A stretch of DNA of 8,223 nt from an uncultured Clostridia bacterium (GCA_934167175.1 CAKPKF010000027.1:1-8223), one strand, 5' to 3'. Numbered from the stretch's first letter, positions 1 through 6,421 are shown. The notes: generated by a model not told the origin, from the sequence alone. Made by a program: numbers and translations.

Positions 1-298
1 AAGAAACGAAGACCTTGTAAGGATAGATGAAATTAAAATTTTGAAAGATGTAAAAGAAGTAGATGAATCAAAAATAGAAATTAATGCATACATACCTGAA
101 TGGATAGATGACGAAATAGAAGGAATTAATTACAGATTAAATACTACCTATAAAATAAAAGATGATATAAGACAATGGAACAAAGTAAATGTAAAATATA
201 TAGAAAAATATACTAATAAAGGTATTGAAGAAATATTGCAAGATGAAGATGGAGACAATATTTATTTTTATAGTGAAAGGATGCCAAATGGAGTATAA
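1..298 (+). CDS. cas5b: Cas5 (type I-B), C-terminal part, cut by left edge
   Basis: This is the last ~98 codons of a frame that is open from base 2; the true start lies outside the window. The first visible residues read RNEDLVRIDEIKIL, which matches the conserved 'GR-EDLV-ID' segment in the second half of Cas5 proteins. Cas5 is a RAMP-fold subunit of the type I Cascade complex that caps the 5' handle of the crRNA. The position directly upstream of cas3-cas4-cas1-cas2 agrees with subtype I-B order (cas6-cas8b-cas7-cas5-cas3-cas4-cas1-cas2). The 3' end overlaps the cas3 start by 11 nt. The TTG at 41 is only an internal codon. The family call rests on one motif plus context, and the subtype is inferred mainly from the operon. 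Confidence 0.85.
   Translation, partial: RNEDLVRIDEIKILKDVKEVDESKIEINAYIPEWIDDEIEGINYRLNTTYKIKDDIRQWNKVNVKYIEKYTNKGIEEILQDEDGDNIYFYSERMPNGV
275..281 (+). promoter_or_regulatory. Ribosome binding site deciding the cas3 start
   Basis: GAAAGGA lies six bases before ATG 288, inside the last codons of cas5. It favours ATG 288 over the in-frame ATG at 225, whose extra 21 residues are shadow translation of cas5. Confidence 0.6.
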
Positions 299-2480
299 AT
301 ATTATGCAAAATCAGACCCAATAGAAACAATAAAAGAGCACACAGACAAACTATTAGAGAACTTAGAAATATTAAAAAAAGAATATGGAAAAAAAATAAC
401 ACAATCAATAGAAATTCCAGAAGAAAGATTCTGGCAACTAATGAAAATAGTATGCAAATATCATGATGCAGGAAAAGTATTTTCAGGATTTCAAAATGCA
501 ATAAGAGAAGCAATAGGAGAGAAACTAATACCAACAAAATTTAATAATCAAGAAATAAAACATGAACAAATATCTCCAATGTTTGTGCCATACAAACAAT
601 ATGAAATGACAAAAAAAGAAAGAAAACTAGTATATCAGGCAATCTATTATCATCACGAAAGAGACAATAAAATACACATAAACAGTGAACTGCTAGAAAA
701 AATAATAAAAGATGATATAGAGCCAAACATCGAAAAAATAGAAAAAGAATTACAAATTGAAATACCAAAATTAAGTACATTGTATTTAGGGCTGGTAGAA
801 GGACAAGCAAGAATAACAGAAGGCGATGAGTTATATAATGAATATTGCCTAATGAAAGGACTATTACATAGACTAGACCATTGTAGTTCAGCATGGATAG
901 CGGTAGAAGATGAAACAAAAGAAGAAATAGCAGATTTTGTAGAAGAATTTATGAAAAAGAAGAACTATGATAAACGTGATTTACAACTATTTACAGAAAA
1001 AAATCAAGATAAAAATGTAATAGTAATAGGCTCAACAGGAATGGGAAAAACAGAAGGAGCACTTTTGTGGAGCAAAAATGACAAAACATTTTTCACTCTG
1101 CCTTTAAGAATAAGCATAAACGCAATATATGACAGAATAAAAGACACAATAGGATACAAACATGTTGGACTATTACACTCAACAGCAATAGACTATTTAG
1201 ATGAAAAAAATGAAGAAAATGAATTTAACAAAATACAACAAGCAAGAAATTTATATGAAAAAATCACCACATGTACAATAGACCAAATTTTTCCATTCGT
1301 ATTTAAGTACAGAGGATATGAAAAAATATATGCAACACTAAGTTATTCAAAAGTAGTAATAGACGAGATACAAGCATATTCACCAGAAATAGTAGCAGTA
1401 CTGTTAAAGGGACTTCAAATGATAGACAACTTAGATGGAAAATTTATGGTAATGACAGCGACACTTCCTAGAATATACAGAGAAAAACTACAAGAAATGG
1501 GAATAAAATTTGAATATAATGAATTTATAAAAGATACAAAAAGGCATAAATTTGAAATAATAGACAAATCAATTAATGAAGACATAGAAGAAATAAAAGA
1601 AAAATCAAAAAATAAAAAAGTATTAATAATAGTAAATACAATAAATAAAGCAATAGAATTATATAAAGCATTAAAAAATGATGGAGTAGAAAAAGTAAAT
1701 TTATTACATTCAAGATTTGAACAAGAAGATAGAAGCGAAAAAGAAAGAAACATAAAAGAATTTTCAAAACAAGAAAATAAATCAGGAATATGGATAACAA
1801 CACAAATAGTAGAGGCCTCATTAGACATAGACTTTGATATGCTATATACAGAAATGTCCACACTAGACAGTTTATTTCAAAGATTTGGGAGATGCTATAG
1901 AAGTAGAGAATATGAAGGAAATGAGACAAATATAAAAATTTATATAAAAGAAACAAGTGGTGTTGGATACATATATGACAAAGAAATCTATCAAAAAAGT
2001 ATTGATTTATTGCAAGAGTATAGCGGAGAAATTTTAAAAGAAAAAACAAAAATCGATTTAGTTGATAAATTATATTCAAAAGAAATGTTACAAAATACTG
2101 ACTTTTACAAAAATTTCAATGATGCATTTCGAATACTAGATAATATTATTGATTATGACACAAGCAAAAAAGATGCTCAAAGAATATTAAGAAATATTGA
2201 TAATATTGATGTTATTCCTAAAATTATTTATGATGATAATTTAAATTTATTTGAAGAATATTCAATTGAGTCAGACAAAAAGAAAAAATATGAGTTAAAA
2301 CGAAGAAGAGATAAATTATTTATATCAGTTAATAGTTCTAACAAATGGAAACTAGGAAATCTTATAACAGAATGTCCATACATTAAAGGAAAATATATTA
2401 TTGATACAAAATATGATAAAGAAATTGGTTTGCTTTTGGAAAATGATGAAGAATATTCAATAAGTTCAAGAGAATTATAG
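288..2480 (+). CDS. cas3: CRISPR-associated helicase/nuclease Cas3 (HD domain fused to DExD/H helicase)
   Basis: A 730-aa protein of normal length for an I-B Cas3. It is recruited by Cascade after R-loop formation, then unwinds and degrades the target DNA. The N-terminal HD nuclease shows H18, H59-D60 in HDAGK, H92, H122-H123 and D197 as candidate metal ligands. The helicase follows: Walker A GSTGMGKT (about 248-255), motif II DEIQ (359-362), motif III TATLP (390-394), motif V QIVEASLDID (506-515) and motif VI QRFGRCYR (531-538). The segment after about residue 560 is the Cas3 C-terminal region. Start ATG 288 is chosen because it has GAAAGGA upstream and gives an 11-nt overlap with cas5; translation is probably coupled. 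Isoleucine codon use changes strongly towards the 3' end: ATA predominates in the helicase core and ATT in the last ~500 nt. No catalytic motif is missing, so the enzyme looks intact. Confidence 0.96.
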   Translation: MEYKYYAKSDPIETIKEHTDKLLENLEILKKEYGKKITQSIEIPEERFWQLMKIVCKYHDAGKVFSGFQNAIREAIGEKLIPTKFNNQEIKHEQISPMFVPYKQYEMTKKERKLVYQAIYYHHERDNKIHINSELLEKIIKDDIEPNIEKIEKELQIEIPKLSTLYLGLVEGQARITEGDELYNEYCLMKGLLHRLDHCSSAWIAVEDETKEEIADFVEEFMKKKNYDKRDLQLFTEKNQDKNVIVIGSTGMGKTEGALLWSKNDKTFFTLPLRISINAIYDRIKDTIGYKHVGLLHSTAIDYLDEKNEENEFNKIQQARNLYEKITTCTIDQIFPFVFKYRGYEKIYATLSYSKVVIDEIQAYSPEIVAVLLKGLQMIDNLDGKFMVMTATLPRIYREKLQEMGIKFEYNEFIKDTKRHKFEIIDKSINEDIEEIKEKSKNKKVLIIVNTINKAIELYKALKNDGVEKVNLLHSRFEQEDRSEKERNIKEFSKQENKSGIWITTQIVEASLDIDFDMLYTEMSTLDSLFQRFGRCYRSREYEGNETNIKIYIKETSGVGYIYDKEIYQKSIDLLQEYSGEILKEKTKIDLVDKLYSKEMLQNTDFYKNFNDAFRILDNIIDYDTSKKDAQRILRNIDNIDVIPKIIYDDNLNLFEEYSIESDKKKKYELKRRRDKLFISVNSSNKWKLGNLITECPYIKGKYIIDTKYDKEIGLLLENDEEYSISSREL

Positions 2481-2481
2481 T

Positions 2482-2487
2482 AGGAGG
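2482..2487 (+). promoter_or_regulatory. Ribosome binding site of cas4
   Basis: A perfect AGGAGG just after the cas3 stop and five bases before ATG 2493. It is the strongest Shine-Dalgarno site in the cas block. Confidence 0.8.
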
Positions 2488-2492
2488 ATTAT

Positions 2493-2981
2493 ATGAAGAT
2501 AACAGGAATAATGATTTATTACTATTTTATTTGTGAACGAAAATTATGGTATTTTTCAAACCAAATAAATATGGAGCAAAATAGTGAATTAGTTCAAATA
2601 GGAAAATTAATAGATGAAACAACTTATCAAAGAGAAAAAAAAGGAATATTAATAGACAATACTATAAATATAGATTTTGTTAAAAATGGGGCAGTGCTGC
2701 ATGAAGTGAAAAAAACAAAAAAGATTGAGGAAGCAGGAATTTGGCAATTAAAGTATTACATGTATTATTTGGAGAAAAAGGGAATAGCAAGAATAACTGC
2801 ACAAATAGATTTTCCATTACTAAAAGAAACAAAAGAAGTTATTCTAGAGGAAACAGACAAAGAAATATTGGATAATGTAGTTACTAATATTGAAAAAATA
2901 GTTACATCAGCTAAACCTCCAAGTTTAATAAATTCAAAAATTTGCAAAAAATGCTCTTATTTTGATTTATGTTATGTATAA
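2493..2981 (+). CDS. cas4: Cas4, RecB-like nuclease with Fe-S cluster cysteines
   Basis: A 162-aa protein, typical of the short Cas4 (Dna2/RecB-type) of subtype I-B. Cas4 works with Cas1-Cas2 to select PAM-bearing prespacers and trim them before integration. Visible signatures are a lone N-terminal cysteine C14 (FICERKLW) and a C-terminal CxxC-x5-C trio at C151, C154 and C160, together the four ligands of the Fe-S cluster. Between them is the nuclease core: D61, then E71-V-K73 (HEVKK), then Q85-L-K-Y-Y. The helix that usually carries the first histidine of the RecB motif reads GKLIDETTY, with D41 at the expected site; this may be a subgroup feature rather than a lesion. It starts 12 nt after cas3 behind AGGAGG and ends 9 nt before cas1. 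Confidence 0.95.
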   Translation: MKITGIMIYYYFICERKLWYFSNQINMEQNSELVQIGKLIDETTYQREKKGILIDNTINIDFVKNGAVLHEVKKTKKIEEAGIWQLKYYMYYLEKKGIARITAQIDFPLLKETKEVILEETDKEILDNVVTNIEKIVTSAKPPSLINSKICKKCSYFDLCYV

Positions 2982-2990
2982 GGGGGAAAA

Positions 2991-3983
2991 ATGAGGCAGT
3001 CATATTATTTGTATAGAAGTGGTAGATTACAAAGAAAAGATAACACCTTAGAAATTGTATATAAAGATAATACCAAGAAAAGCATACCAGTTGAAAGAGT
3101 TGATGACATATACATGATGACAGAATTTGATTTAAATACTAATTTGTTGAATTTTTTATCTCAATATGGAGTAAATATACATTTTTTTAATTATTATGGA
3201 TTTTATACAGGAACATATTATCCCAGGGAAGCACTTGTTTCAGGAAAATTACTTATAAAACAAGTTGAATATTATAATGACAAAGGAAAGAGACTAAACA
3301 TAGCGAAATCATTTATCGAGGCTGCATCATACAATCTTTACAGAAATTTAACATATTACAATAATAGAGGAAAAGACTTAAAGAAATATATGGAAGAGAT
3401 AGACTATTTAAGAAAACAGATAAATTTATGTAAAGATGTACCAGAATTGATGGGAATAGAAGGAAATATAAGGAAAGTGTATTATGATTCATGGAATATA
3501 ATAATAAATCAAGATATAGCATTTGAAAAAAGAGTAAAAAATCCACCTGATAATGCAATAAATTCATTAATTTCTTATGTCAATACAATTATATATACAA
3601 GAGTATTAAGTGAAATTTATAAAACACAATTAAATCCAACTATAAGTTATTTACATGAACCATCAGAAAGAAGATTTTCTTTGTGCTTAGATATTGCCGA
3701 AATCTTTAAACCAATCATAGCGGACAGACTGATTTTTTCAATGTTAAATAAAAGACAGATAACAGAAAAGGATTTTGAAGATGGATTGAATTTTACATAT
3801 ATAAAAGAAAAGGCAAGAAAAGAAATAACAAGAGAGATAGATTTAAGACTGCAAACTAAAATAAAACATAAAAAATTAGGTAGAGAAGTAAGTTATGAGT
3901 ATTTAATGAGGTTAGAAGTTTATAAGTTAATAAAGCATCTATTGGAAGATGAAAAGTATGAAGGATTTAAAATGTGGTGGTAA
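2991..3983 (+). CDS. cas1: CRISPR integrase Cas1 (type I-B)
   Basis: A 330-aa protein, normal for Cas1b. With Cas2 it forms the complex that inserts new spacers at the leader end of the array. The N-terminal beta-rich domain (about 1-90) is followed by the all-alpha catalytic domain. The metal-binding residues are visible: E157 in MGIEGNIRKVYY, H222 in PTISYLHEP, and D234 with E237 in FSLCLDIAEIFKP. The ribosome site AGGGGG overlaps the cas4 stop codon and lies just before ATG 2991. The gene ends one base before cas2. All catalytic residues are present and the frame is unbroken, so adaptation was probably functional. Confidence 0.97.
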   Translation: MRQSYYLYRSGRLQRKDNTLEIVYKDNTKKSIPVERVDDIYMMTEFDLNTNLLNFLSQYGVNIHFFNYYGFYTGTYYPREALVSGKLLIKQVEYYNDKGKRLNIAKSFIEAASYNLYRNLTYYNNRGKDLKKYMEEIDYLRKQINLCKDVPELMGIEGNIRKVYYDSWNIIINQDIAFEKRVKNPPDNAINSLISYVNTIIYTRVLSEIYKTQLNPTISYLHEPSERRFSLCLDIAEIFKPIIADRLIFSMLNKRQITEKDFEDGLNFTYIKEKARKEITREIDLRLQTKIKHKKLGREVSYEYLMRLEVYKLIKHLLEDEKYEGFKMWW

Positions 3984-3984
3984 T

Positions 3985-4269
3985 ATGTATGTAATTTTAG
4001 TTTATGATATTAATTTAGAAGAAAAAGAAGGGCAAAAAATACTGAGAAATGTTTTTAAAATTTGTAAAAAATATTTAGTACATATACAAAATTCAGTATT
4101 TGAAGGAGAATTATTAGAATCTCAGGAAATAAAATTAAAAATGGAATTAAGCAAATATATAAGAAATAAAAAAGATAGTGTTATTTTATTCAAAAGTAGA
4201 AATCAAAGATGGCTTGAAAAAGAATTTTGGGGCAAATTAGAAGATGATAAAACAGATAACTTTTTATAA
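3985..4269 (+). CDS. cas2: CRISPR adaptation protein Cas2
   Basis: A 94-aa protein of typical Cas2 size. It begins MYVILVYDIN, the first beta strand of the ferredoxin-like fold, with the conserved aspartate D8 at its end. Cas2 dimerises and bridges two Cas1 dimers in the integration complex. The start is placed at ATG 3985 because homologous Cas2 proteins begin at this strand. An earlier in-frame ATG at 3949 only adds 12 residues that overlap the cas1 end. The ribosome site is weak (GGTGG at 3976-3980, inside the two final Trp codons of cas1), so expression probably relies on coupling to cas1. It is the last cas gene, and the CRISPR leader follows directly. Confidence 0.95.
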   Translation: MYVILVYDINLEEKEGQKILRNVFKICKKYLVHIQNSVFEGELLESQEIKLKMELSKYIRNKKDSVILFKSRNQRWLEKEFWGKLEDDKTDNFL

Positions 4270-4274
4270 TAAAT

Positions 4275-4303
4275 AGATATTTTTTTAAAAAAATGAAATA
4301 TCT
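4275..4303 (+). repeat. AT-rich inverted repeat after cas2
   Basis: AGATATTT (4275-4282) pairs exactly with AAATATCT (4296-4303), and the centre (4279-4294) is a perfect T7A7 palindrome. It could fold as a hairpin just after cas2. It has almost no G:C pairs and no T-run behind it, so I do not call it a rho-independent terminator. Confidence 0.5.
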
Positions 4304-4336
4304 GTCGACTTAAAAAAGAGTAAAAATGTTATTGTG

Positions 4337-4365
4337 TTGACAGATGCTAAAATTCTTAGTATAAG
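4337..4365 (+). promoter_or_regulatory. Leader promoter driving the CRISPR array
   Basis: The -35 box is a perfect TTGACA (4337-4342) and the -10 box is TATAAG (4360-4365), separated by an ideal 17 nt. The start of transcription would be near 4372, about 100 nt before the first repeat. It is oriented into the array, as expected for pre-crRNA synthesis. Confidence 0.75.
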
Positions 4366-4475
4366 TAAAAAATAAAAAAGTGTATATATTTCTGCTTAAA
4401 ATAATGGCAATATAAGAATACATCGACAGATTATAGGCAGAAAAGTTGCCAATATAAAGGTAGTTATAATAACCT

Positions 4476-5412
4476 GTAGTAATTTAAATATAGTAGAATG
4501 TAAAGCAAAATAAATGGTATAACGGTACTATTATAGCTTTGTAGTAATTTAAATATAGTAGAATGTAAAGTAAAATTGAAAATAACCTATATTTTACACC
4601 TAAAAAGTAGTAATTTAAATATAGTAGAATGTAAAGGTTTTCTCTTTAAAAGTATCACACACCAATTTTGAAGTAGTAATTTAAATATAGTAGAATGTAA
4701 AGAAATTTTAACTTGCTCTACACGTATGTTCTTTGTTGCCTCGTAGTAATTTAAATATAGTAGAATGTAAAGCAGTAATCACAAATATAATAATCATATG
4801 TTTTTGTTTTTAGTAGTAATTTAAATATAGTAGAATGTAAAGAAAGAGGATGCAGTATTTGTAATTAAAATTTCAAATGGTAGTAATTTAAATATAGTAG
4901 AATGTAAAGATAAATTAATTAGAGGTGATTTTAGTGGAAAAAAAGTAGTAATTTAAATATAGTAGAATGTAAAGATGATTTAGCAGCTTTTGTTCTTTGG
5001 TGGCCTGCAAGTAGTAATTTAAATATAGTAGAATGTAAAGGTATTACTTGCTACTGAGTAGTCTCCTGTATTACTGTAGTAATTTAAATATAGTAGAATG
5101 TAAAGATGTTGTTAAATCTAAGCTCTTTTTTTAGCCTTCTTGTAGTAATTTAAATATAGTAGAATGTAAAGGTTCGCACACATACACCATCACAGCTTGA
5201 GTATATCGTAGTAATTTAAATATAGTAGAATGTAAAGCTTTGAATACTTTATTAAAGATATCAAATGTATTAGGTAGTAATTTAAATATAGTAGAATGTA
5301 AAGAGTGAGGATAGTATAAATAATTTAATTAATTCTGTGTAGTAATTTAAATATAGTAGAATGTAAAGGACTTTGCTATTGATCTTCTTCGAACATACTT
5401 TGCGTAGTAATT
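4476..5412 (+). CRISPR. CRISPR array, 14 full repeats plus truncated terminal repeat, 14 spacers (type I-B)
   Basis: The 30-nt repeat begins GTAGTAATTTAAATATAG and ends TAGAATGTAAAG. Full copies start at 4476, 4541, 4607, 4673, 4743, 4813, 4880, 4945, 5011, 5076, 5142, 5208, 5274 and 5339, and all 14 read identically. Spacer lengths in order are 35, 36, 36, 40, 40, 37, 35, 36, 35, 36, 36, 36, 35 and 35 nt, all different in sequence. The repeat has only a weak TTTA/TAAA stem, as is common for I-B repeats processed by Cas6. Its 3' end would leave an 8-nt crRNA handle ATGTAAAG, which from memory resembles clostridial I-B handles such as those of C. difficile. Transcription should run from the leader promoter, so crRNAs match the + strand. 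The same-strand placement after cas2 links it to this operon. Confidence 0.98.
5404..5412 (+). repeat. Truncated terminal CRISPR repeat (trailer end)
   Basis: GTAGTAATT matches the first 9 bases of the repeat, then the sequence departs into an A-rich run. It sits exactly 35 nt after the 14th full repeat, so it is the decayed last repeat and marks the leader-distal end. Confidence 0.85.
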
Positions 5413-5470
5413 AAAAAGAAAAATCTGATGACTTTATGAAATTTGTTTAAAGGTTAATTTTTAATTTTTT

Positions 5471-5490
5471 TTGACAGATTTTGACAAATT
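5471..5490 (+). repeat. Tandem 10-bp repeat TTGACAGATT / TTGACAAATT
   Basis: Two adjacent decamers (5471-5480 and 5481-5490) differ at one base. Each carries a perfect -35 hexamer TTGACA upstream of the extended -10 at 5504-5512. The first contains TTGACAGAT, the same 9-mer that forms the -35 region of the leader promoter at 4337-4345. Confidence 0.6.
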
Positions 5491-5512
5491 CTGCAAAAAG
5501 ATGTGATATAAT
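5481..5512 (+). promoter_or_regulatory. Extended -10 promoter of the small membrane protein / zinc-ribbon unit
   Basis: TGATATAAT (5504-5512) is a perfect extended -10 (TGn plus TATAAT). The nearest TTGACA (5481-5486) is 20 nt upstream, too far for an ideal -35, but extended -10 promoters tolerate this. Transcription would start near 5519, giving a very short leader before the gene at 5542. Confidence 0.7.
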
Positions 5513-5541
5513 CCTTTTATATTAAATAAGATGAAGTAAAC

Positions 5542-6114
5542 TTGGAGGAGAAAAATAATTTTTTTTTGGAACATAAAATTATTTCACTTTTTCTAATACT
5601 TATTATAATAGGAATAATAAGTGGACTATTTGGAAACAGTAGTGAAAACAAAACAACAACACCTGTAACAGATATTTCGAAGTTTGAATATAGCATTGAA
5701 CAAAATACTATAACGTTAAAAAGATATAAAGGTAATAGTGAAAATATTATTATTTCAGATACATACAATATAGACAATACCAATTATCAAGTTACCAATA
5801 TGGAAAATGCAATATTTAATGGATGTAATTCTAAAAAAATTTATATTCCAAAAACAATGAAATGTGTATATGACGACACATTAGCATATTTAAGTGCTGA
5901 ACATATAGACATATATTTTGAAGGAACGGAAGAGGAATGGAATAATATTTTTAAAGTTTATCAAAAAGCAGATGCAAAAGAAAAATGGGATGCAGGAGAA
6001 TCAGAAGAAGCAGGAAAGGCATTAGCTGACAAGCTTAATGAAAAAATAGGACATAAGTATGATAAATCTAAATTTGCATATCATTTTGAAGCAAAAGTAG
6101 AAGATATAAAATAA
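5542..6114 (+). CDS. Small membrane-anchored protein with BspA-like leucine-rich segment; start uncertain
   Basis: About 190 codons from TTG 5542. One hydrophobic segment (about residues 12-30, IISLFLILIIIGIISGLF) near the N-terminus should act as a signal anchor, leaving a soluble domain outside. Residues about 88-137 carry a BspA-type leucine-rich pattern (NAIFNGCNSKKIYIPKTMK followed by IYFEGTEEEWNNI), a repeat family common in clostridial surface proteins. The last 50 residues are charged and likely helical. I cannot assign a function. The start is unclear: TTG 5542 overlaps the best Shine-Dalgarno (GGAGGAG, 5544-5550), while the next in-frame TTG (5566) is 15 nt beyond it. A run of nine T at 5559-5567 sits between the two. 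The frame is closed by TAA at 5527. It is followed after 19 nt by the zinc-ribbon gene and lies about 130 nt beyond the CRISPR trailer; a link to CRISPR is not shown. Confidence 0.75.
   Translation: MEEKNNFFLEHKIISLFLILIIIGIISGLFGNSSENKTTTPVTDISKFEYSIEQNTITLKRYKGNSENIIISDTYNIDNTNYQVTNMENAIFNGCNSKKIYIPKTMKCVYDDTLAYLSAEHIDIYFEGTEEEWNNIFKVYQKADAKEKWDAGESEEAGKALADKLNEKIGHKYDKSKFAYHFEAKVEDIK
5544..5550 (+). promoter_or_regulatory. Shine-Dalgarno-like GGAGGAG overlapping the annotated start
   Basis: GGAGGAG lies inside the first codons if TTG 5542 is the start. No ATG, GTG or TTG in the open frame stands at a normal 5-9 nt distance downstream. Either TTG 5566 is used with long spacing, or the T9 tract has changed length, or the start is non-standard. 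Confidence 0.5.
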
Positions 6115-6133
6115 AGAAAGGGAGATGTATATT

Positions 6134-6421
6134 ATGAAATGCCCAGGATGTGGTAGTGAAAATGTTCAAGTTCAACTTATTGAAACAGGACAACAAACTA
6201 ATAAAAAAGGAGTCGGTTTTGGAGGCCATGTAAATAATAGTGCTAGAAGACTAACAGCTATATGTACATTAGGTATGTCTAATTTATTTTGGAAAAAATC
6301 TAAAGGAACAAACAAAACAAAAACAATTAATTCTACAGTAGGAATTTGTCAAAATTGTGGCAATACATGGACAATAAAAAAAGGAAAAATGGGCTCTGCA
6401 CCTACGAGCATATTTAGGTAA
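6134..6421 (+). CDS. Small zinc-ribbon protein (two CxxC pairs)
   Basis: A 95-aa protein. It begins MKCPGCGSENVQVQ with C3 and C6 as the first zinc knuckle; the second pair C72 and C75 is in ICQNCGNTW. The pairs are separated by a Gly-rich stretch (GVGFGG) and a moderately hydrophobic part (LTAICTLGMSNLFW), so the four cysteines probably bind one zinc across an inserted loop. Proteins of this kind are widespread and mostly uncharacterised; no function is claimed. ATG 6134 is preferred over the in-frame ATG 6125 because GGGAG (6120-6124) is 9 nt from the former and directly abuts the latter. It follows the membrane protein by 19 nt and ends just before a clear terminator, so the two genes form a bicistronic unit. 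Confidence 0.8.
   Translation: MKCPGCGSENVQVQLIETGQQTNKKGVGFGGHVNNSARRLTAICTLGMSNLFWKKSKGTNKTKTINSTVGICQNCGNTWTIKKGKMGSAPTSIFR

Larger units (their letters stand above)
4270..4475 (+). other. CRISPR leader
   Basis: A 206-nt AT-rich non-coding stretch between cas2 and the first repeat. It lies on the side opposite the degenerate terminal repeat, so this is the leader end where new spacers enter. It holds a sigma-A promoter (4337-4365) and several short repeats: inverted pairs ATCTGTCGA (4300-4308) with TCGACAGAT (4423-4431), TTTCTGC (4389-4395) with GCAGAAA (4437-4443), and TGGCAA (4405-4410) with TTGCCA (4446-4451); and the direct repeat CAATATAA (4408-4415 and 4450-4457, 42 bp apart). The final bases carry GTAGTTATAATAA (4460-4472), which loosely echoes the start of the repeat. 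No open frame here looks coding. Confidence 0.85.

Noticed and set aside
225..287. N-terminal extension of Cas3 from ATG 225
   Set aside because: The 21 extra residues are shadow translation of the cas5 end, and the good ribosome site fits ATG 288.
541..2079. Long - strand open frames opposite cas3 (for example 541-918, 1415-1861, 1573-2079)
   Set aside because: They are rich in Leu, Phe, Ile and Ser because they are complements of A-rich cas3 codons. They lack ribosome sites and overlap a gene with every family motif intact.
3949..3984. N-terminal extension of Cas2 from ATG 3949
   Set aside because: Cas2 proteins begin at the first beta strand, here MYVILVYD. The extension overlaps cas1 and has no family support.
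4275..4303. AT hairpin as transcription terminator after cas2
   Set aside because: The stem is nearly all A:T and is followed by GTCGACTTAAAA rather than a T-run.
4465..4470. TATAAT as a second promoter at the leader-repeat junction
   Set aside because: The hexamer is perfect, but there is no acceptable -35 at 16-18 nt (AAAGTT at 4442-4447). Start would fall inside the first repeat, and the upstream TTGACA/TATAAG pair is much better.
5238..5273. Spacer 12 as self-targeting against cas3
   Set aside because: Its translation FEYFIKDIKCI loosely resembles FEYNEFIKD in Cas3, but the DNA match is only about 8 contiguous bases. No other spacer matches this window by eye.
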